Source: Hydrogenophilales bacterium (lineage in GTDB: Bacteria > Pseudomonadota > Gammaproteobacteria > Burkholderiales > Thiobacteraceae). Taken from it: a DNA stretch of 51,218 bases. The position numbers and the translations under genes are program-made. Under the pieces are notes generated by a model. The model was not told where the DNA came from. It worked only from the letters and a program-made list of their open reading frames with translations, and did not search any database. Location of the stretch: contig JACRIU010000122.1 of the NCBI GenBank assembly GCA_016235775.1, forward strand, positions 1 through 51,218, written 5' to 3'. Below, piece after piece: positions 36,952 through 45,068 of the stretch (position 1 is the stretch's first letter; every line of letters starts with the position of its first letter).

Positions 36952-38668
36952 CCTGGTGCTACAACAGGCTGGTGTTAGTGAGCCCGGCTTCGCTCGCAAG
37001 ACCGTCAAATGGGCGATCACCTGCACGGAGGACGGGCAATATACCGGCGTGGTTTCGCTGGGAGAAGGCAAGGGTCGGGGCTTCGATGCCTGCCCGAATC
37101 TATCGCAACCCGAACTGATAGGTGGGTCAGAATCACGCGCGCATTTCCTCGTCGAATCTTTGCCTACCGTCACGCTTTACTTCGACGAAAAACTTGAGGA
37201 CAAGGAGCGCGAGAAGTTTTTCGCCAAGCACAGTTGGTTTGTAGATTTGCTGCGGCTAGCCGCGCAAGACGCGCCCTATTTAGAGGCTGTCGCCAATCTG
37301 CTTGCTGATGCTGAGACTCTCGCGCTCATTCAGACTGACCTTAAACAAGCCAAGGCAAAATTCACCGAATCAGCAGTGGTGATCGTAGACGGTATCAACC
37401 CGCTGAACCGAGATGACTGGCGTGATTGGTGGCGCGGGTTTCGTGCTTCACTGCGACCGCCCAAGGTCAGTGGCGGTCAGTTGATGCGCTGCGTCCTCAC
37501 AGGGGAAGTAATCGAACCGGTCGCGACCAACCCCAAGATCAAAGGACTTGCGGGTGTCGGCGGGTTGAGCATGGGTGACGTGCTGGCCGGTTTCGACAAG
37601 GCCGCATTCCAGTCTTACGGTTTAGAGCAAGCTGCAAATGCCGCTATGGCTGAAGCCACCGCCACGGCTTATGCGGAGACTCTGAACCGGCTTATCGCCG
37701 ACAAGAGCGTCAAGCTGGGCAATACGCTGGCAACCTACTGGTTCACCGGCCAAGGCGACATTCAAGTCGAAGACGAAGTCATGGCCTGGTTTGTGGAACC
37801 GCCGGAACAAACAGCCGGGGCTGCCGAACGCCATGCCCATGCACTGCTCACAGCCATTCGCACAGGGCAGCGCGCCGATCTGGCGAACGCCCGCTTTGTG
37901 TTGCTACTGCTATCTGGTGCGGCGGGGCGGGTGATGGTGCGCGAGGTGATGCAGGGCAGTTTTGAAGAACTGGTTACCCATACCGAAGCGTGGTTCCGCG
38001 ATTTGTCAATCGTGGCGCGAGACGGAAAATCATGCGCACAGGACCCCAAGTTTCTGGCTGTGGCTGGCAGTCTGGTTCGCGACCTGAAAGACCTGCCCAG
38101 CCCCTGGCTGCAACAGCTTTGGCGCGCTGCAATCACTGGTGGGCTTATCGCTGCCGCCACACTTGCTCAGGCGGTGACCCGCACCCGCATCGACATCATT
38201 CAAGACACCCCCGCCAGCCATGCCCGCATGGCGCTCATGAAGGCTTATCTAATACGCAACCGAGGAGACAACAACATGAAACCGCATATGAACCCGGACC
38301 ATCCACACCCAGCCTATCATTGTGGCCGGGCAATCGCCCTGTTCGCCCGCTTGCAGCGCGCCGCGCTGGGGGACGTAGGTGCAGGTGTTGTGCAGCGTTA
38401 CTACACCGCAGCCTCACAAACGCCCGGCCTCATCCTTGGGCGGCTCGCCGCCAATGCCAAAAACCACCTGGGCAAGCTCGATGGCGGTCTGGCTTGGTGG
38501 TATGAAAACCAGCTCGCCGGAATCATGAGCAACATCGGCGACTTCGTTCCGCGCACCCTCACCCTGGAAGAACAAAGCCTGTTTGCGCTGGGTTATTACC
38601 AGCAGCTTGCCGCGCTCAATGCGGGCAAGCAGGCCACTTCCGAACCCGAATCTACCCCATCCAACTAA
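36944..38668 (+). CDS. cas8c: Cas8c (Csd1), Cascade large subunit
   Basis: A 574-residue type I-C large subunit that recognises the PAM and recruits Cas3. Family features are LRLAAQDAPYLEAVANLLAD, FVLLLLSGAAGRVMVREVMQ and DLSIVARDGKSCAQDPKFLA. The C-terminal 130 residues can also be made as a separate small subunit from an internal start (see 38276). It overlaps cas5c by eight bases and precedes cas7c by 12. Confidence 0.95.
   Translation: MLDLVLQQAGVSEPGFARKTVKWAITCTEDGQYTGVVSLGEGKGRGFDACPNLSQPELIGGSESRAHFLVESLPTVTLYFDEKLEDKEREKFFAKHSWFVDLLRLAAQDAPYLEAVANLLADAETLALIQTDLKQAKAKFTESAVVIVDGINPLNRDDWRDWWRGFRASLRPPKVSGGQLMRCVLTGEVIEPVATNPKIKGLAGVGGLSMGDVLAGFDKAAFQSYGLEQAANAAMAEATATAYAETLNRLIADKSVKLGNTLATYWFTGQGDIQVEDEVMAWFVEPPEQTAGAAERHAHALLTAIRTGQRADLANARFVLLLLSGAAGRVMVREVMQGSFEELVTHTEAWFRDLSIVARDGKSCAQDPKFLAVAGSLVRDLKDLPSPWLQQLWRAAITGGLIAAATLAQAVTRTRIDIIQDTPASHARMALMKAYLIRNRGDNNMKPHMNPDHPHPAYHCGRAIALFARLQRAALGDVGAGVVQRYYTAASQTPGLILGRLAANAKNHLGKLDGGLAWWYENQLAGIMSNIGDFVPRTLTLEEQSLFALGYYQQLAALNAGKQATSEPESTPSN
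38276..38668 (+). CDS. Cas11c small subunit from internal start within cas8c
   Basis: In type I-C systems the small subunit Cas11c is known to be translated from inside cas8c. Here an in-frame ATG at codon 445 is preceded by CGAGGAGACAACAAC, almost the same sequence as the site before cas7c (AAGGAGACAACACC). The product, 130 residues starting MKPHMNPDHPHPAYHCGRA, is helical and of the right size for Cas11. The sequence match of the two ribosome sites is direct evidence; actual translation is inferred from the family. Confidence 0.8.
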   Translation: MKPHMNPDHPHPAYHCGRAIALFARLQRAALGDVGAGVVQRYYTAASQTPGLILGRLAANAKNHLGKLDGGLAWWYENQLAGIMSNIGDFVPRTLTLEEQSLFALGYYQQLAALNAGKQATSEPESTPSN

Positions 38669-38680
38669 GGAGACAACACC

Positions 38681-39664
38681 ATGACCATTATCGCCAACCG
38701 CTACGAATTCCTGTTCCTGTTCGACTGTGAGAACGGCAACCCCAATGGCGACCCGGATGCCGGTAACGCACCGCGCATCGACCCCGAGGATATGCATGGA
38801 CTGGTGTCCGACGTAGCCACCAAACGCCGCGTGCGCAACTACGTGCAGACCGCTATGGGCAATACCGCCCCTCACGCCATTTTTGTCGAACACGCCACCA
38901 ACATGAACCGACCCATTGCCTTCGCGCATGAACAGGTCAACGGTGGCATTCCTGAAAAGGCCACCAAGGACAAAGTGAAAAAAGCACGCGACTGGATGTG
39001 CGGCAACTTCTACGATGTGCGAACTTTTGGCGCGGTGATGAGTACAGGAGCCAACGCAGGCCAGGTGCGCGGGCCGGTGCAGTTCTCTTTCGCCCGGTCG
39101 ATTGATCCCGTATTGCCAATGGATATTTCGATTACACGCATGGCCATAGCCGAGAACGTGAAAGGCGCGAAATCCGCCGCCGACATCGAGAAATGGGAAA
39201 ACGAACAGGAGGAAGACACGTTGCGCACCATGGGTCGCAAACAACTCATCCCCTACGGTCTTTACGCTATGAAAGGTTTCGTCTCCGCCCATCTGGCCGA
39301 AGGCACCGGCTTTTCCGAAGAGGACCTCGCCCTGCTCTGGCAAGCGCTCGCCAATATGTACGAGCACGACCGTTCAGCTAGCAAGGGTGTGATGACTTGC
39401 CGTGGTCTATACGTTTTCAAGCACGTCGGCACTGACAGCAACGAAGAACAGCGCAAGAAACAGGCAATGCTTGGCTGTGCTGCGGCGCATCGGTTGCTGG
39501 ATAACGGATGCATCGTAGAGGTTGGCCGTAAGCAAGTCCAAACCGTTGCGGCGCGCAGCTTTGCGGATGGTTACGAAGTCAAGGTCAAAGCCGAAAATCT
39601 ACCCAGCGGGGTGGAATTATGGGCTTGGGATGACACCGCGCGCAGTCTGATAAAACACGGCTGA
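38681..39664 (+). CDS. cas7c: Cas7c (Csd2), Cascade backbone protein
   Basis: A 327-residue RAMP-fold backbone subunit; several copies coat the spacer part of the crRNA. The N-terminal [20 protein letters not shown] and TKRRVRNYV, the central [20 protein letters not shown] and HPLNGxG-like later segments are typical of Csd2. An AAGGAGA site precedes the ATG. After it the co-directional cas cluster is interrupted by 421 bases that hold an antisense gene. Confidence 0.96.
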   Translation: MTIIANRYEFLFLFDCENGNPNGDPDAGNAPRIDPEDMHGLVSDVATKRRVRNYVQTAMGNTAPHAIFVEHATNMNRPIAFAHEQVNGGIPEKATKDKVKKARDWMCGNFYDVRTFGAVMSTGANAGQVRGPVQFSFARSIDPVLPMDISITRMAIAENVKGAKSAADIEKWENEQEEDTLRTMGRKQLIPYGLYAMKGFVSAHLAEGTGFSEEDLALLWQALANMYEHDRSASKGVMTCRGLYVFKHVGTDSNEEQRKKQAMLGCAAAHRLLDNGCIVEVGRKQVQTVAARSFADGYEVKVKAENLPSGVELWAWDDTARSLIKHG

Positions 39665-39782
39665 TAGTCTGTATGAAGGGGCGGTTATCTGCGCGGTGCA
39701 ATAAAGGCCGAGCAGGCGAAAGTACACCAATCTACAGCGGCGTTGGCAAATTCGGGGCGGGCTTCAGGCAAGAACGTTATTT

Positions 39783-40034
39783 TCAACGAGCACGCTCGGC
39801 GATGATGGCGTCAACCTCTTTAAAGACTTCATCGGCGGGTATCCATTGCGTGCGCCCGGTTTCCATGTCCGTCACGCGGCGGGCGATTTCTTCATCCCAG
39901 GCTTTAGCAATGGCTTCGGGCGATTCTTCGGTGTCGCCTTCGAGGCTGAGGATCAGGCGGTGGATCAACTCACCACGCTCTTTGGGGGATAGTTTCTTGG
40001 CTTGGGTTTCGATTTCTTCCAGACTGGTGGTCAT
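39783..40034 (-). CDS. Addiction-module component protein, antisense within the cas cluster
   Basis: An 83-residue protein starting MTTSLEEIETQAKKLSPKER with ELIHRLILSLEG and a C-terminal tail VFKEVDAIIAERAR. This is the pattern of the small 'putative addiction module component' family (about 70-85 residues), usually encoded next to a RelE/ParE toxin. A GGAGA site lies eight bases before the ATG. It runs opposite to the cas genes, between cas7c and cas4. No toxin gene is seen on either side, so it is an orphan. The longer open frame through the N-terminus is a shadow of cas4. Confidence 0.78.
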   Translation of the reverse strand: MTTSLEEIETQAKKLSPKERGELIHRLILSLEGDTEESPEAIAKAWDEEIARRVTDMETGRTQWIPADEVFKEVDAIIAERAR

Positions 40035-40085
40035 GTTGGATGTCTCCGTAAATGCCAATGATTGCTCAATATTAGCAGCCGCGAC

Positions 40086-40718
40086 ATGAGTGAGATAGCT
40101 ACTGCTCTGGAACTCGTTCCTCTTTCCGCCCTTAACCACTGGGCCTACTGCCCACGCCGTTGCGGGTTGATACACATGGAAGGCGAGTTCACGAACAACA
40201 TCCACACCGCACGCGGTAATGCGGAACATGAAAAGGTCGATGGTATCCATCATGAAACGAGTGGCGACCGGCGCATTGAAACCGCGCTTCCGGTGTGGTG
40301 CGACCATGCAGGGTTGGTCGGCAAATGCGATGTGGTGGAGTTTTTGTCTGATGGCACGCCCTACCCTATCGAATACAAACACGGCCCCAAGCGTAAGTGG
40401 TTGAACGACGACATTCAGCTCGCCGCGCAAGCCATGTGCCTGGAGGAAATGTTGAACCGCCCCGTGCCCAAAGGCGCGATATTTCACGCCACCAGTCACC
40501 GGCGGCGCGAGGTGGCGATCACTCCCGAACTGAGAAAACTGGTCGAAGAAACCGCCGTTGCCATTCGCGCCATGCTGGCCTCGGGCACGCTCCCACCACC
40601 GGTAAACGATGCCCGCTGCCGCGAGTGTTCGCTGAAAGAGATTTGCCAGCCAGAAGCGCTGGCCGGACGCGCCAAACAACAGCAACAAAGACTAAGCTTG
40701 TTCAACCCGGAGGAGTAG
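40086..40718 (+). CDS. cas4: Cas4 exonuclease, spacer acquisition
   Basis: A 210-residue RecB-like nuclease that trims prespacers and helps choose PAM-adjacent ones. Seen are LNHWAYCPRRCGLIHMEGEF with the first iron-sulfur cysteines, the nuclease core YPIEYKHGPKRKW, and the C-terminal cysteine trio DARCRECSLKEICQ. I start at ATG MSEIATALELVP; a TTG eight codons upstream is also open. cas1 starts two bases after its stop. Confidence 0.95.
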   Translation: MSEIATALELVPLSALNHWAYCPRRCGLIHMEGEFTNNIHTARGNAEHEKVDGIHHETSGDRRIETALPVWCDHAGLVGKCDVVEFLSDGTPYPIEYKHGPKRKWLNDDIQLAAQAMCLEEMLNRPVPKGAIFHATSHRRREVAITPELRKLVEETAVAIRAMLASGTLPPPVNDARCRECSLKEICQPEALAGRAKQQQQRLSLFNPEE

Positions 40719-40720
40719 CA

Positions 40721-41755
40721 GTGCATACCGTTCAGAACACCCTCTACGTCATGACGCCGCAGGCCTATGCACATCTGGAAAATGCCACGCTGCGCATCGA
40801 CGTGGAGCATGAGAAAAAACTCCAGGTACCGCTGCATCACTTGGGCGGGCTGGTCTGTTTCGGCAATGTCATGATATCGCCCGCGCTCATGCACCGCTTG
40901 GCGGACGAAGGAAAATCGCTGGTGCTGCTGGATGATTCAGGCCGTTTCAAGGCGCGGCTCGAAGGCCCGGTCTCCGGCAATATCCTGTTGCGCCAGGCGC
41001 ATCACAGTAAAGCTTTAGAACCCGCTTTCACCTTGGAGCTTGCACGCGCTATCGTTGCGGGAAAACTCAAAAACAGCCGCGTCAATCTGCAACGCGGCGC
41101 ACGGGAAGCCGCCGACTCGGATGAAGCTGCAACGCTCACTCGCGCTGCCGACAATCTTGCCGCCTCTTTGCGTGCTGCGGCAGTAGTCGGCAACCTGGAC
41201 GAGTTGCGCGGCGTGGAAGGCGAAGCCGCGCGCGGCTATTTCGCCGCCCTCAATCTCATCGTCAAATCCCAGGCGCGCACAGCGTTTGCCCTCAATGGCC
41301 GAACTCGCCGACCACCGCTGGATCGTTTCAACGCCTTACTCTCGTTTCTCTACGCCATGCTCATGAACGACTGCCGTTCCGCCTGCGAAGCCGCAGGGCT
41401 GGATGCGCAACTCGGATTCCTCCACGCCGTGCGCCCCGGCCGCGCCGCGCTCGCGCTGGATTTGCAGGAAGAATTTCGTTCGATACTTGCCGACCGCTTG
41501 GCGCTCACGCTAATCAATCGCGGACAAATCAACGCTGCCGATTTTGACGAACGCGAAGGCGGCGCAGTCATGCTCAACGATAAAGGCCGCCGCGCTGTCG
41601 TCACCGCTTGGCAGGAACGCAAACAGGAAGAAATCACCCATCCACTCACCGAAAGCAAAATCCCCATCGGCCTGCTACCCTTCATTCAAGCACGCTTCAT
41701 CGCGCGCACCATCCGGGGCGAGATGGAAGGTTATTTGCCGTATCTGGCGAAATAG
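40721..41755 (+). CDS. cas1: Cas1 integrase, type I-C
   Basis: A 344-residue Cas1 which with Cas2 inserts new spacers next to the leader. The metal-binding residues appear in [15 protein letters not shown] (Glu), [20 protein letters not shown] (His and Asp). The start is GTG with a strong CGGAGGAG site that overlaps the end of cas4; the product begins [21 protein letters not shown] long open frame upstream is only the shadow of cas4. Confidence 0.97.
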   Translation: MHTVQNTLYVMTPQAYAHLENATLRIDVEHEKKLQVPLHHLGGLVCFGNVMISPALMHRLADEGKSLVLLDDSGRFKARLEGPVSGNILLRQAHHSKALEPAFTLELARAIVAGKLKNSRVNLQRGAREAADSDEAATLTRAADNLAASLRAAAVVGNLDELRGVEGEAARGYFAALNLIVKSQARTAFALNGRTRRPPLDRFNALLSFLYAMLMNDCRSACEAAGLDAQLGFLHAVRPGRAALALDLQEEFRSILADRLALTLINRGQINAADFDEREGGAVMLNDKGRRAVVTAWQERKQEEITHPLTESKIPIGLLPFIQARFIARTIRGEMEGYLPYLAK

Positions 41756-41764
41756 ATATTATTT

Positions 41765-41788
41765 CCCTCTCCCACTCGTGGGAGAGGG
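41765..41788. repeat. Short REP-like hairpin between cas1 and cas2
   Basis: CCCTCTCCCA CTCG TGGGAGAGGG is a perfect 10-bp stem with a four-base loop. The following GTAGGGGAGAGGG carries the probable cas2 ribosome site. Elements of this kind (CCTCTCCC...GGGAGAGG) recur between genes in many proteobacteria. Pairing could limit cas2 expression, but that is inference. Confidence 0.6.
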
Positions 41789-41805
41789 GTAGGGGAGAGG
41801 GCAAA

Positions 41806-42096
41806 ATGCTAATTATCGTTACCTACGATGTCTCTACCGAAACGGCTGCCGGACGCAAGCGATTGAGACGAGTTGCAAAAGCCTGCGAGCGAATGGGGCA
41901 GCGTGTGCAGAAATCCGTGTTCGAATGCACGGTCAACGAAATGCAGTTTGAAGAATTGGAGCGCACCTTGCTCGCAGAAATCGATGAGGCACAGGATAAT
42001 CTGCGCTTCTACCGCATTACCGAACCGGTGGAGGTACGGGTCAAGCAACATGGCTGCTTTCGCTCCGTTGATTTTGAAGGCCCCCTCATCGCCTGA
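41806..42096 (+). CDS. cas2: Cas2, spacer acquisition
   Basis: A 96-residue Cas2 with the ferredoxin-like start [20 protein letters not shown], the conserved aspartate at residue 8, and [20 protein letters not shown]. It forms the core of the Cas1-Cas2 integrase complex. GGGGAGAGGG precedes the ATG. It is the last cas gene; the array begins 178 bases downstream. Confidence 0.96.
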   Translation: MLIIVTYDVSTETAAGRKRLRRVAKACERMGQRVQKSVFECTVNEMQFEELERTLLAEIDEAQDNLRFYRITEPVEVRVKQHGCFRSVDFEGPLIA

Positions 42097-42274
42097 TCGC
42101 GCGAACGTCTATCAACGGACACTATCCTGGACTTTCGCGCAGGAGCTAACTTCATGATCGATAAAATATTTTCACGCAGAATAAAATTCGTGAGCCAAAA
42201 ACATTGGCTTTCTGGAGCAAGTTCGCGTGAAAATGCAGGAATCTTCTTGCGTAGCGATACGTTGCGTGAGTAGA
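42097..42274 (+). promoter_or_regulatory. Presumed CRISPR leader
   Basis: This 178-base stretch between cas2 and the first repeat contains no gene and is A/T-richer than the cas genes, with an A/T-rich patch at 42155-42192. Its place and length fit the leader, which should hold the array promoter and the integration signals. No promoter hexamers could be fixed. Confidence 0.55.
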
Positions 42275-42382
42275 GCATCGCCCGCTCAATTGAGCGGGCG
42301 CGGATTGAAACGGTCGAAGCAAATCAAGGCTGCGCTGGCTCAGGCGCATCGCCCGCTCACTGGAGCGGGCGCGGATTGAAAC
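42275..42382 (+). CRISPR. Minimal type I-C CRISPR array: two repeats, one spacer
   Basis: Two 37-base repeats (42275-42311 and 42346-42382) surround one 34-base spacer (42312-42345). The repeat contains a stem CGCCCGCTCAATTGAGCGGG CG and the 3' handle GCGGATTGAAAC typical of type I-C. The copies differ at two positions in the stem loop (CAAT versus CACT, TGAG versus GGAG). No further repeat follows with normal spacing; GCATCGCC at 42408 is only an eight-base match. Confidence 0.92.
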
Positions 42383-42446
42383 GGTTGGACGGGGCAATGG
42401 GGTACTCGCATCGCCGATATCGCCCACACACGGTCAGTCCGAGAAA

Positions 42447-42497
42447 AAATCGCTGCAACCGGATGATCGTTTTTTGATCATCCGGTTGCAGCGATTT
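42447..42497. other. Perfect 22-bp hairpin downstream of the array
   Basis: AAATCGCTGCAACCGGATGA TC and its exact complement flank the loop GTTTTTT. It is longer and more perfect than the other hairpins here and lacks a T-run after the stem. It may be the right end structure of the array region, a mobile-element end or a very strong transcription barrier. Confidence 0.7.
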
Positions 42498-42597
42498 AGG
42501 CAAAATTGGACCTGAATAGCCCTGAAGTTCAGCAAGTTGCAGCCCACCATGTTGCTCACTCCCCTATCCATCATCCCCATCAGGACAGCGGACCCGT

Positions 42598-42620
42598 GTA
42601 GCGCCGGCTTCCAGCCGGCA
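42598..42620. repeat. 23-bp palindromic element, right copy
   Basis: Identical over 23 bases to 32222-32244 (core GCCGGCTTCCAGCCGGC). It continues into ATGCAAGCAGGATGCTTGC, a second small hairpin. Read as protein on the minus strand it gives HAGWKPALHG, a known signature of such repeats, and not a gene. The surrounding 42498-42830 has no gene; CCTCTCCCACAAGGGGGCGA at 42659 is another REP-like fragment. Confidence 0.85.
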
Positions 42621-42830
42621 TGCAAGCAGGATGCTTGCGCTAGTGTGCCCGGCTCAGCCTCTCCCACAAGGGGGCGAGGTAATTGTTGAACTTTGGGGCT
42701 AATCAAGAAATTAGATATGCATGCTCGTTCGCAGCGCGCACATCGTTGCGATGATCACTTCTGTTATTGGTTTTAACTTGAAATGTGGCAATGCATCCAC
42801 TGCTAAGGAAGTCGCGAGGCCCCCCCGGCC

Positions 42831-43478
42831 TTAAGTCGCCAACCCTTGCTGCGCCAAAAACTTATGCAGCACATCGAGCCGGATCAGGGTGTCGTTCATT
42901 TCCAGCATGTCTTGTTTGGCGGTCGCTTTGATCGGCATGATTTCGGCGAGCCGGTAGCCGACCCAGACGCCGTTGTCGAAATCGAATGGCGGCTCGAATT
43001 TTTCTTCGCCCACATGTGCGACGATATGTTTCAACACGGCCGCGCAAGCCGCGTGTTCCGGCGGCAGCGGCAGGGCGGGTTCGGGCGGCAGTTTGATTGC
43101 TTGCGCCAGCAGCAAGCCATCTTCCTGCGCTTGGTAATCCAATACTTGAAAGCGCTGCACGCCGATCGCGCGCACATTCAACACCCCCAGTTGCGGCATA
43201 TCCCAATTGCCGATGCGCGCCAAGGTGCCGATGGTGTGCGGCACGGCCGCGGCGCCTACTTCCGCGCCTTCCTTGATCAGGCACACGCCGAATAGGCTGT
43301 CGTCTTGCAGGCAGCGTTTCACCATATCCATATAGCGCTGCTCGAACACTTTCAGCGGCAGCACGCCGCCGGGGAAAAGCACGGTGGTGAGCGGGAACAG
43401 GGGGAGCTCGAACGGCCGCATCTCGGCAGCCGGGACGAGCAAGTCGGATAATCGGTCTTTCCACTTCTTTGGCAGCAT
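42831..43478 (-). CDS. LON substrate-binding-domain protein
   Basis: A 215-residue protein consisting mainly of the LON N-terminal (PUA-like) domain without ATPase or protease parts. ELPLFPLTTVLFPGGVLPLK and VFEQRYMDMVKRCLQDDSLF are diagnostic. Such stand-alone LON-domain proteins are common in proteobacteria and of unknown function. The ATG at 43478 lies one base after the ubiX stop, so I favour it over an in-frame TTG 17 codons upstream; MRPFELPLFP (43421) is also possible. Confidence 0.88.
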   Translation of the reverse strand: MLPKKWKDRLSDLLVPAAEMRPFELPLFPLTTVLFPGGVLPLKVFEQRYMDMVKRCLQDDSLFGVCLIKEGAEVGAAAVPHTIGTLARIGNWDMPQLGVLNVRAIGVQRFQVLDYQAQEDGLLLAQAIKLPPEPALPLPPEHAACAAVLKHIVAHVGEEKFEPPFDFDNGVWVGYRLAEIMPIKATAKQDMLEMNDTLIRLDVLHKFLAQQGLAT

Positions 43479-43479
43479 G

Positions 43480-44097
43480 TCAGGACTCGGATTCGCCCCA
43501 TCGTGGCAGTAGTTGGTGGGGTACCGCAAGCTGGTCGAGTACGCGGGCTACGACGAAGTCCACGATATCTCGCACCGATTGCGGATGATGATAAAAGCCG
43601 GGATTGGCCGGAAGGATAACGACACCCAAGCGCGCCAACTTGAGCATATTTTCCAGGTGAATAGCCGAAAACGGTGTTTCGCGCGGGACTAAAATCAGTT
43701 TGCGCCCTTCCTTGATTACGACATCGGCGGCGCGCTCGATCAGCTTATCGGCGAGTCCCGCCGCGATGGCCGCCAGCGTGCCCATGGTGCAGGGGCACAC
43801 CACCATCGCATCCGGCGGATTGGAGCCGGAGGCGATCGGGGCAAACCACTCCTCGCGTCCGAATACCTGGAGCTGATCGGCCTTGGCCTTGAAGTGTTGG
43901 ATCAGGAAGGCTTGCAATTCCTGCGCACGTGCCGGGAGGGTGATATCCATCTCCTGTTTGGCCACGATGGCGGCGACTTGCGAAGCCGCCACATACACCC
44001 GGCACTGCGCCGCGAGCAGGCATTCGATCAAGCGCAGCGCATAGGGCATGCCGGATGCGCCGGTGATCGCGACGGTGATGGTTTTGCTAAAGGGCAT
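43480..44097 (-). CDS. ubiX: Flavin prenyltransferase UbiX
   Basis: A 205-residue enzyme that prenylates FMN to make the cofactor of UbiD decarboxylases in ubiquinone synthesis. It shows VAITGASGMPYALRLIECLL, FAPIASGSNPPDAMVVCPCT, MGTLAAIAAGLADKLIERAA and LVPRETPFSAIHLENMLKLA, all standard. Its start overlaps the end of the upstream exported-protein gene by 11 bases and the LON gene follows immediately. Confidence 0.96.
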   Translation of the reverse strand: MPFSKTITVAITGASGMPYALRLIECLLAAQCRVYVAASQVAAIVAKQEMDITLPARAQELQAFLIQHFKAKADQLQVFGREEWFAPIASGSNPPDAMVVCPCTMGTLAAIAAGLADKLIERAADVVIKEGRKLILVPRETPFSAIHLENMLKLARLGVVILPANPGFYHHPQSVRDIVDFVVARVLDQLAVPHQLLPRWGESES

Positions 44098-44527
44098 TTT
44101 TGTCTATTTTTGGCTTGAGGTTCCAGCTATCGAAATCTTTCGCCGCGATGGCGCATAAGGCTTGCTCGAACCAATCGCCCACGGTTTCGGGAATGATGGG
44201 CACGCCCTCTTTCTCGCCTTCCGTCACGTATTCGATGACCACGCCCTGCGCGTCGTGATAAAGATAACTCAGGAGCCTGAGCGTGTGTTCCTTGCAGTCG
44301 ATGCGCTCGCGCATCAGGCCGCTTTGGGCCAGTTTACCCTTCACTGCTTGGGGCTGCTTGAACTGCACTTTTTTCCAATAAGTGACTTCGCTGCCGTGCA
44401 CCACCAGCTTGCTGCGGTCGTAGAAATATTGGTCTTCGGTATTGGGCAATTCGAGTTTGAGCCAGTCCGCGGCAAAAGCACACGGGGCAGCCAGCAGCAG
44501 CGCAAGCAAGATCAGCGATCGGCGCAT
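44087..44527 (-). CDS. Exported protein of the surface-adhesin E type
   Basis: A 146-residue protein with a Sec signal peptide (MRRSLILLALLLAAPCAFA, cleavage after FA-A). The mature part WLKLELPNTEDQYFYDRSKL, VTYWKKVQFKQPQ and MRERIDCKEHTLRLLSYLYH follows the short beta-rich pattern of the adhesin-E domain found in many small proteobacterial exported proteins. The two cysteines may form a disulfide. A role in adhesion is not implied. It sits in a tight operon between the Gx transporter and ubiX. Confidence 0.78.
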   Translation of the reverse strand: MRRSLILLALLLAAPCAFAADWLKLELPNTEDQYFYDRSKLVVHGSEVTYWKKVQFKQPQAVKGKLAQSGLMRERIDCKEHTLRLLSYLYHDAQGVVIEYVTEGEKEGVPIIPETVGDWFEQALCAIAAKDFDSWNLKPKIDKNAL

Positions 44528-45048
44528 GCGGGGGGGCTTGCATCAGGCAAACGAGTCAAGAGGAACGCCGCCGTCACGCCATTCACCGTGCCGAAGAGCA
44601 GCGCCGCGCCGGCAAACAGCGGCAGCAAATAAGCCACACCCGCGTGCGGAATCAGCCAGAAATACACGAGCGCGAGCTGGCCGCCGAGATGCGCGAAAGC
44701 GGCGCACACGCTCTGCGTGACCGGCCCGAAATAACGCGCGGGAAGCCGGTGCGCGGCGGCCAGCGCGGCGAGGCTGGCGATCGCGCCGGCAAAGCTCAAG
44801 AAGAAAGTGGGCGAGAGAAAGGTGCCCAGCAACAAGCTGCCCGCCACCACGCGCAACAAACCCACCCAGATCGCGGCGCGCAAACCAAAGCGCGTCAGCA
44901 CGGCCAGCGTGACGATATTCGCCAAACCCGGTTTCACGCCGGGGATGGGCGAGGGCAGCGCCGCCTCCGCCAGCGTGAGGCCGATCGCCGCCGCCGCCAG
45001 CTTGGCAATGCGGTGGTCGTCGGGAGTGGCGGGGAGGTGAATCTTCAT
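44512..45048 (-). CDS. Gx transporter family membrane protein
   Basis: A 178-residue integral membrane protein of the heptaprenyl-diphosphate-synthase component I/Gx family: IPGVKPGLANIVTLAVLTRF near residues 35-54, then LRVVAGSLLLGTFLSPTFFL, and about five hydrophobic helices. Members resemble substrate-binding subunits of ECF-type transporters and often lie beside NusG-II and ApbE genes. The gene just upstream encodes a NusG domain II protein, which supports this type. The cargo is unknown. Confidence 0.85.
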   Translation of the reverse strand: MKIHLPATPDDHRIAKLAAAAIGLTLAEAALPSPIPGVKPGLANIVTLAVLTRFGLRAAIWVGLLRVVAGSLLLGTFLSPTFFLSFAGAIASLAALAAAHRLPARYFGPVTQSVCAAFAHLGGQLALVYFWLIPHAGVAYLLPLFAGAALLFGTVNGVTAAFLLTRLPDASPPACADR

Positions 45049-45068
45049 AAATTAAGCAATGGTCAATT

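Noticed and set aside
39783-40688. 301-residue minus-strand frame opposite cas4
   Set aside because: Only the last 83 codons resemble a protein family; the rest is the antisense shadow of cas4.
42408-42444. Third CRISPR repeat after the array
   Set aside because: Only GCATCGCC matches; the following bases do not, and the implied spacer would be 25 instead of 34 bases.
42434-42706. Minus-strand 90-residue open frame
   Set aside because: It is made of the perfect hairpin and the HAGWKPALHG repeat element; no ribosome site and no protein-like composition.
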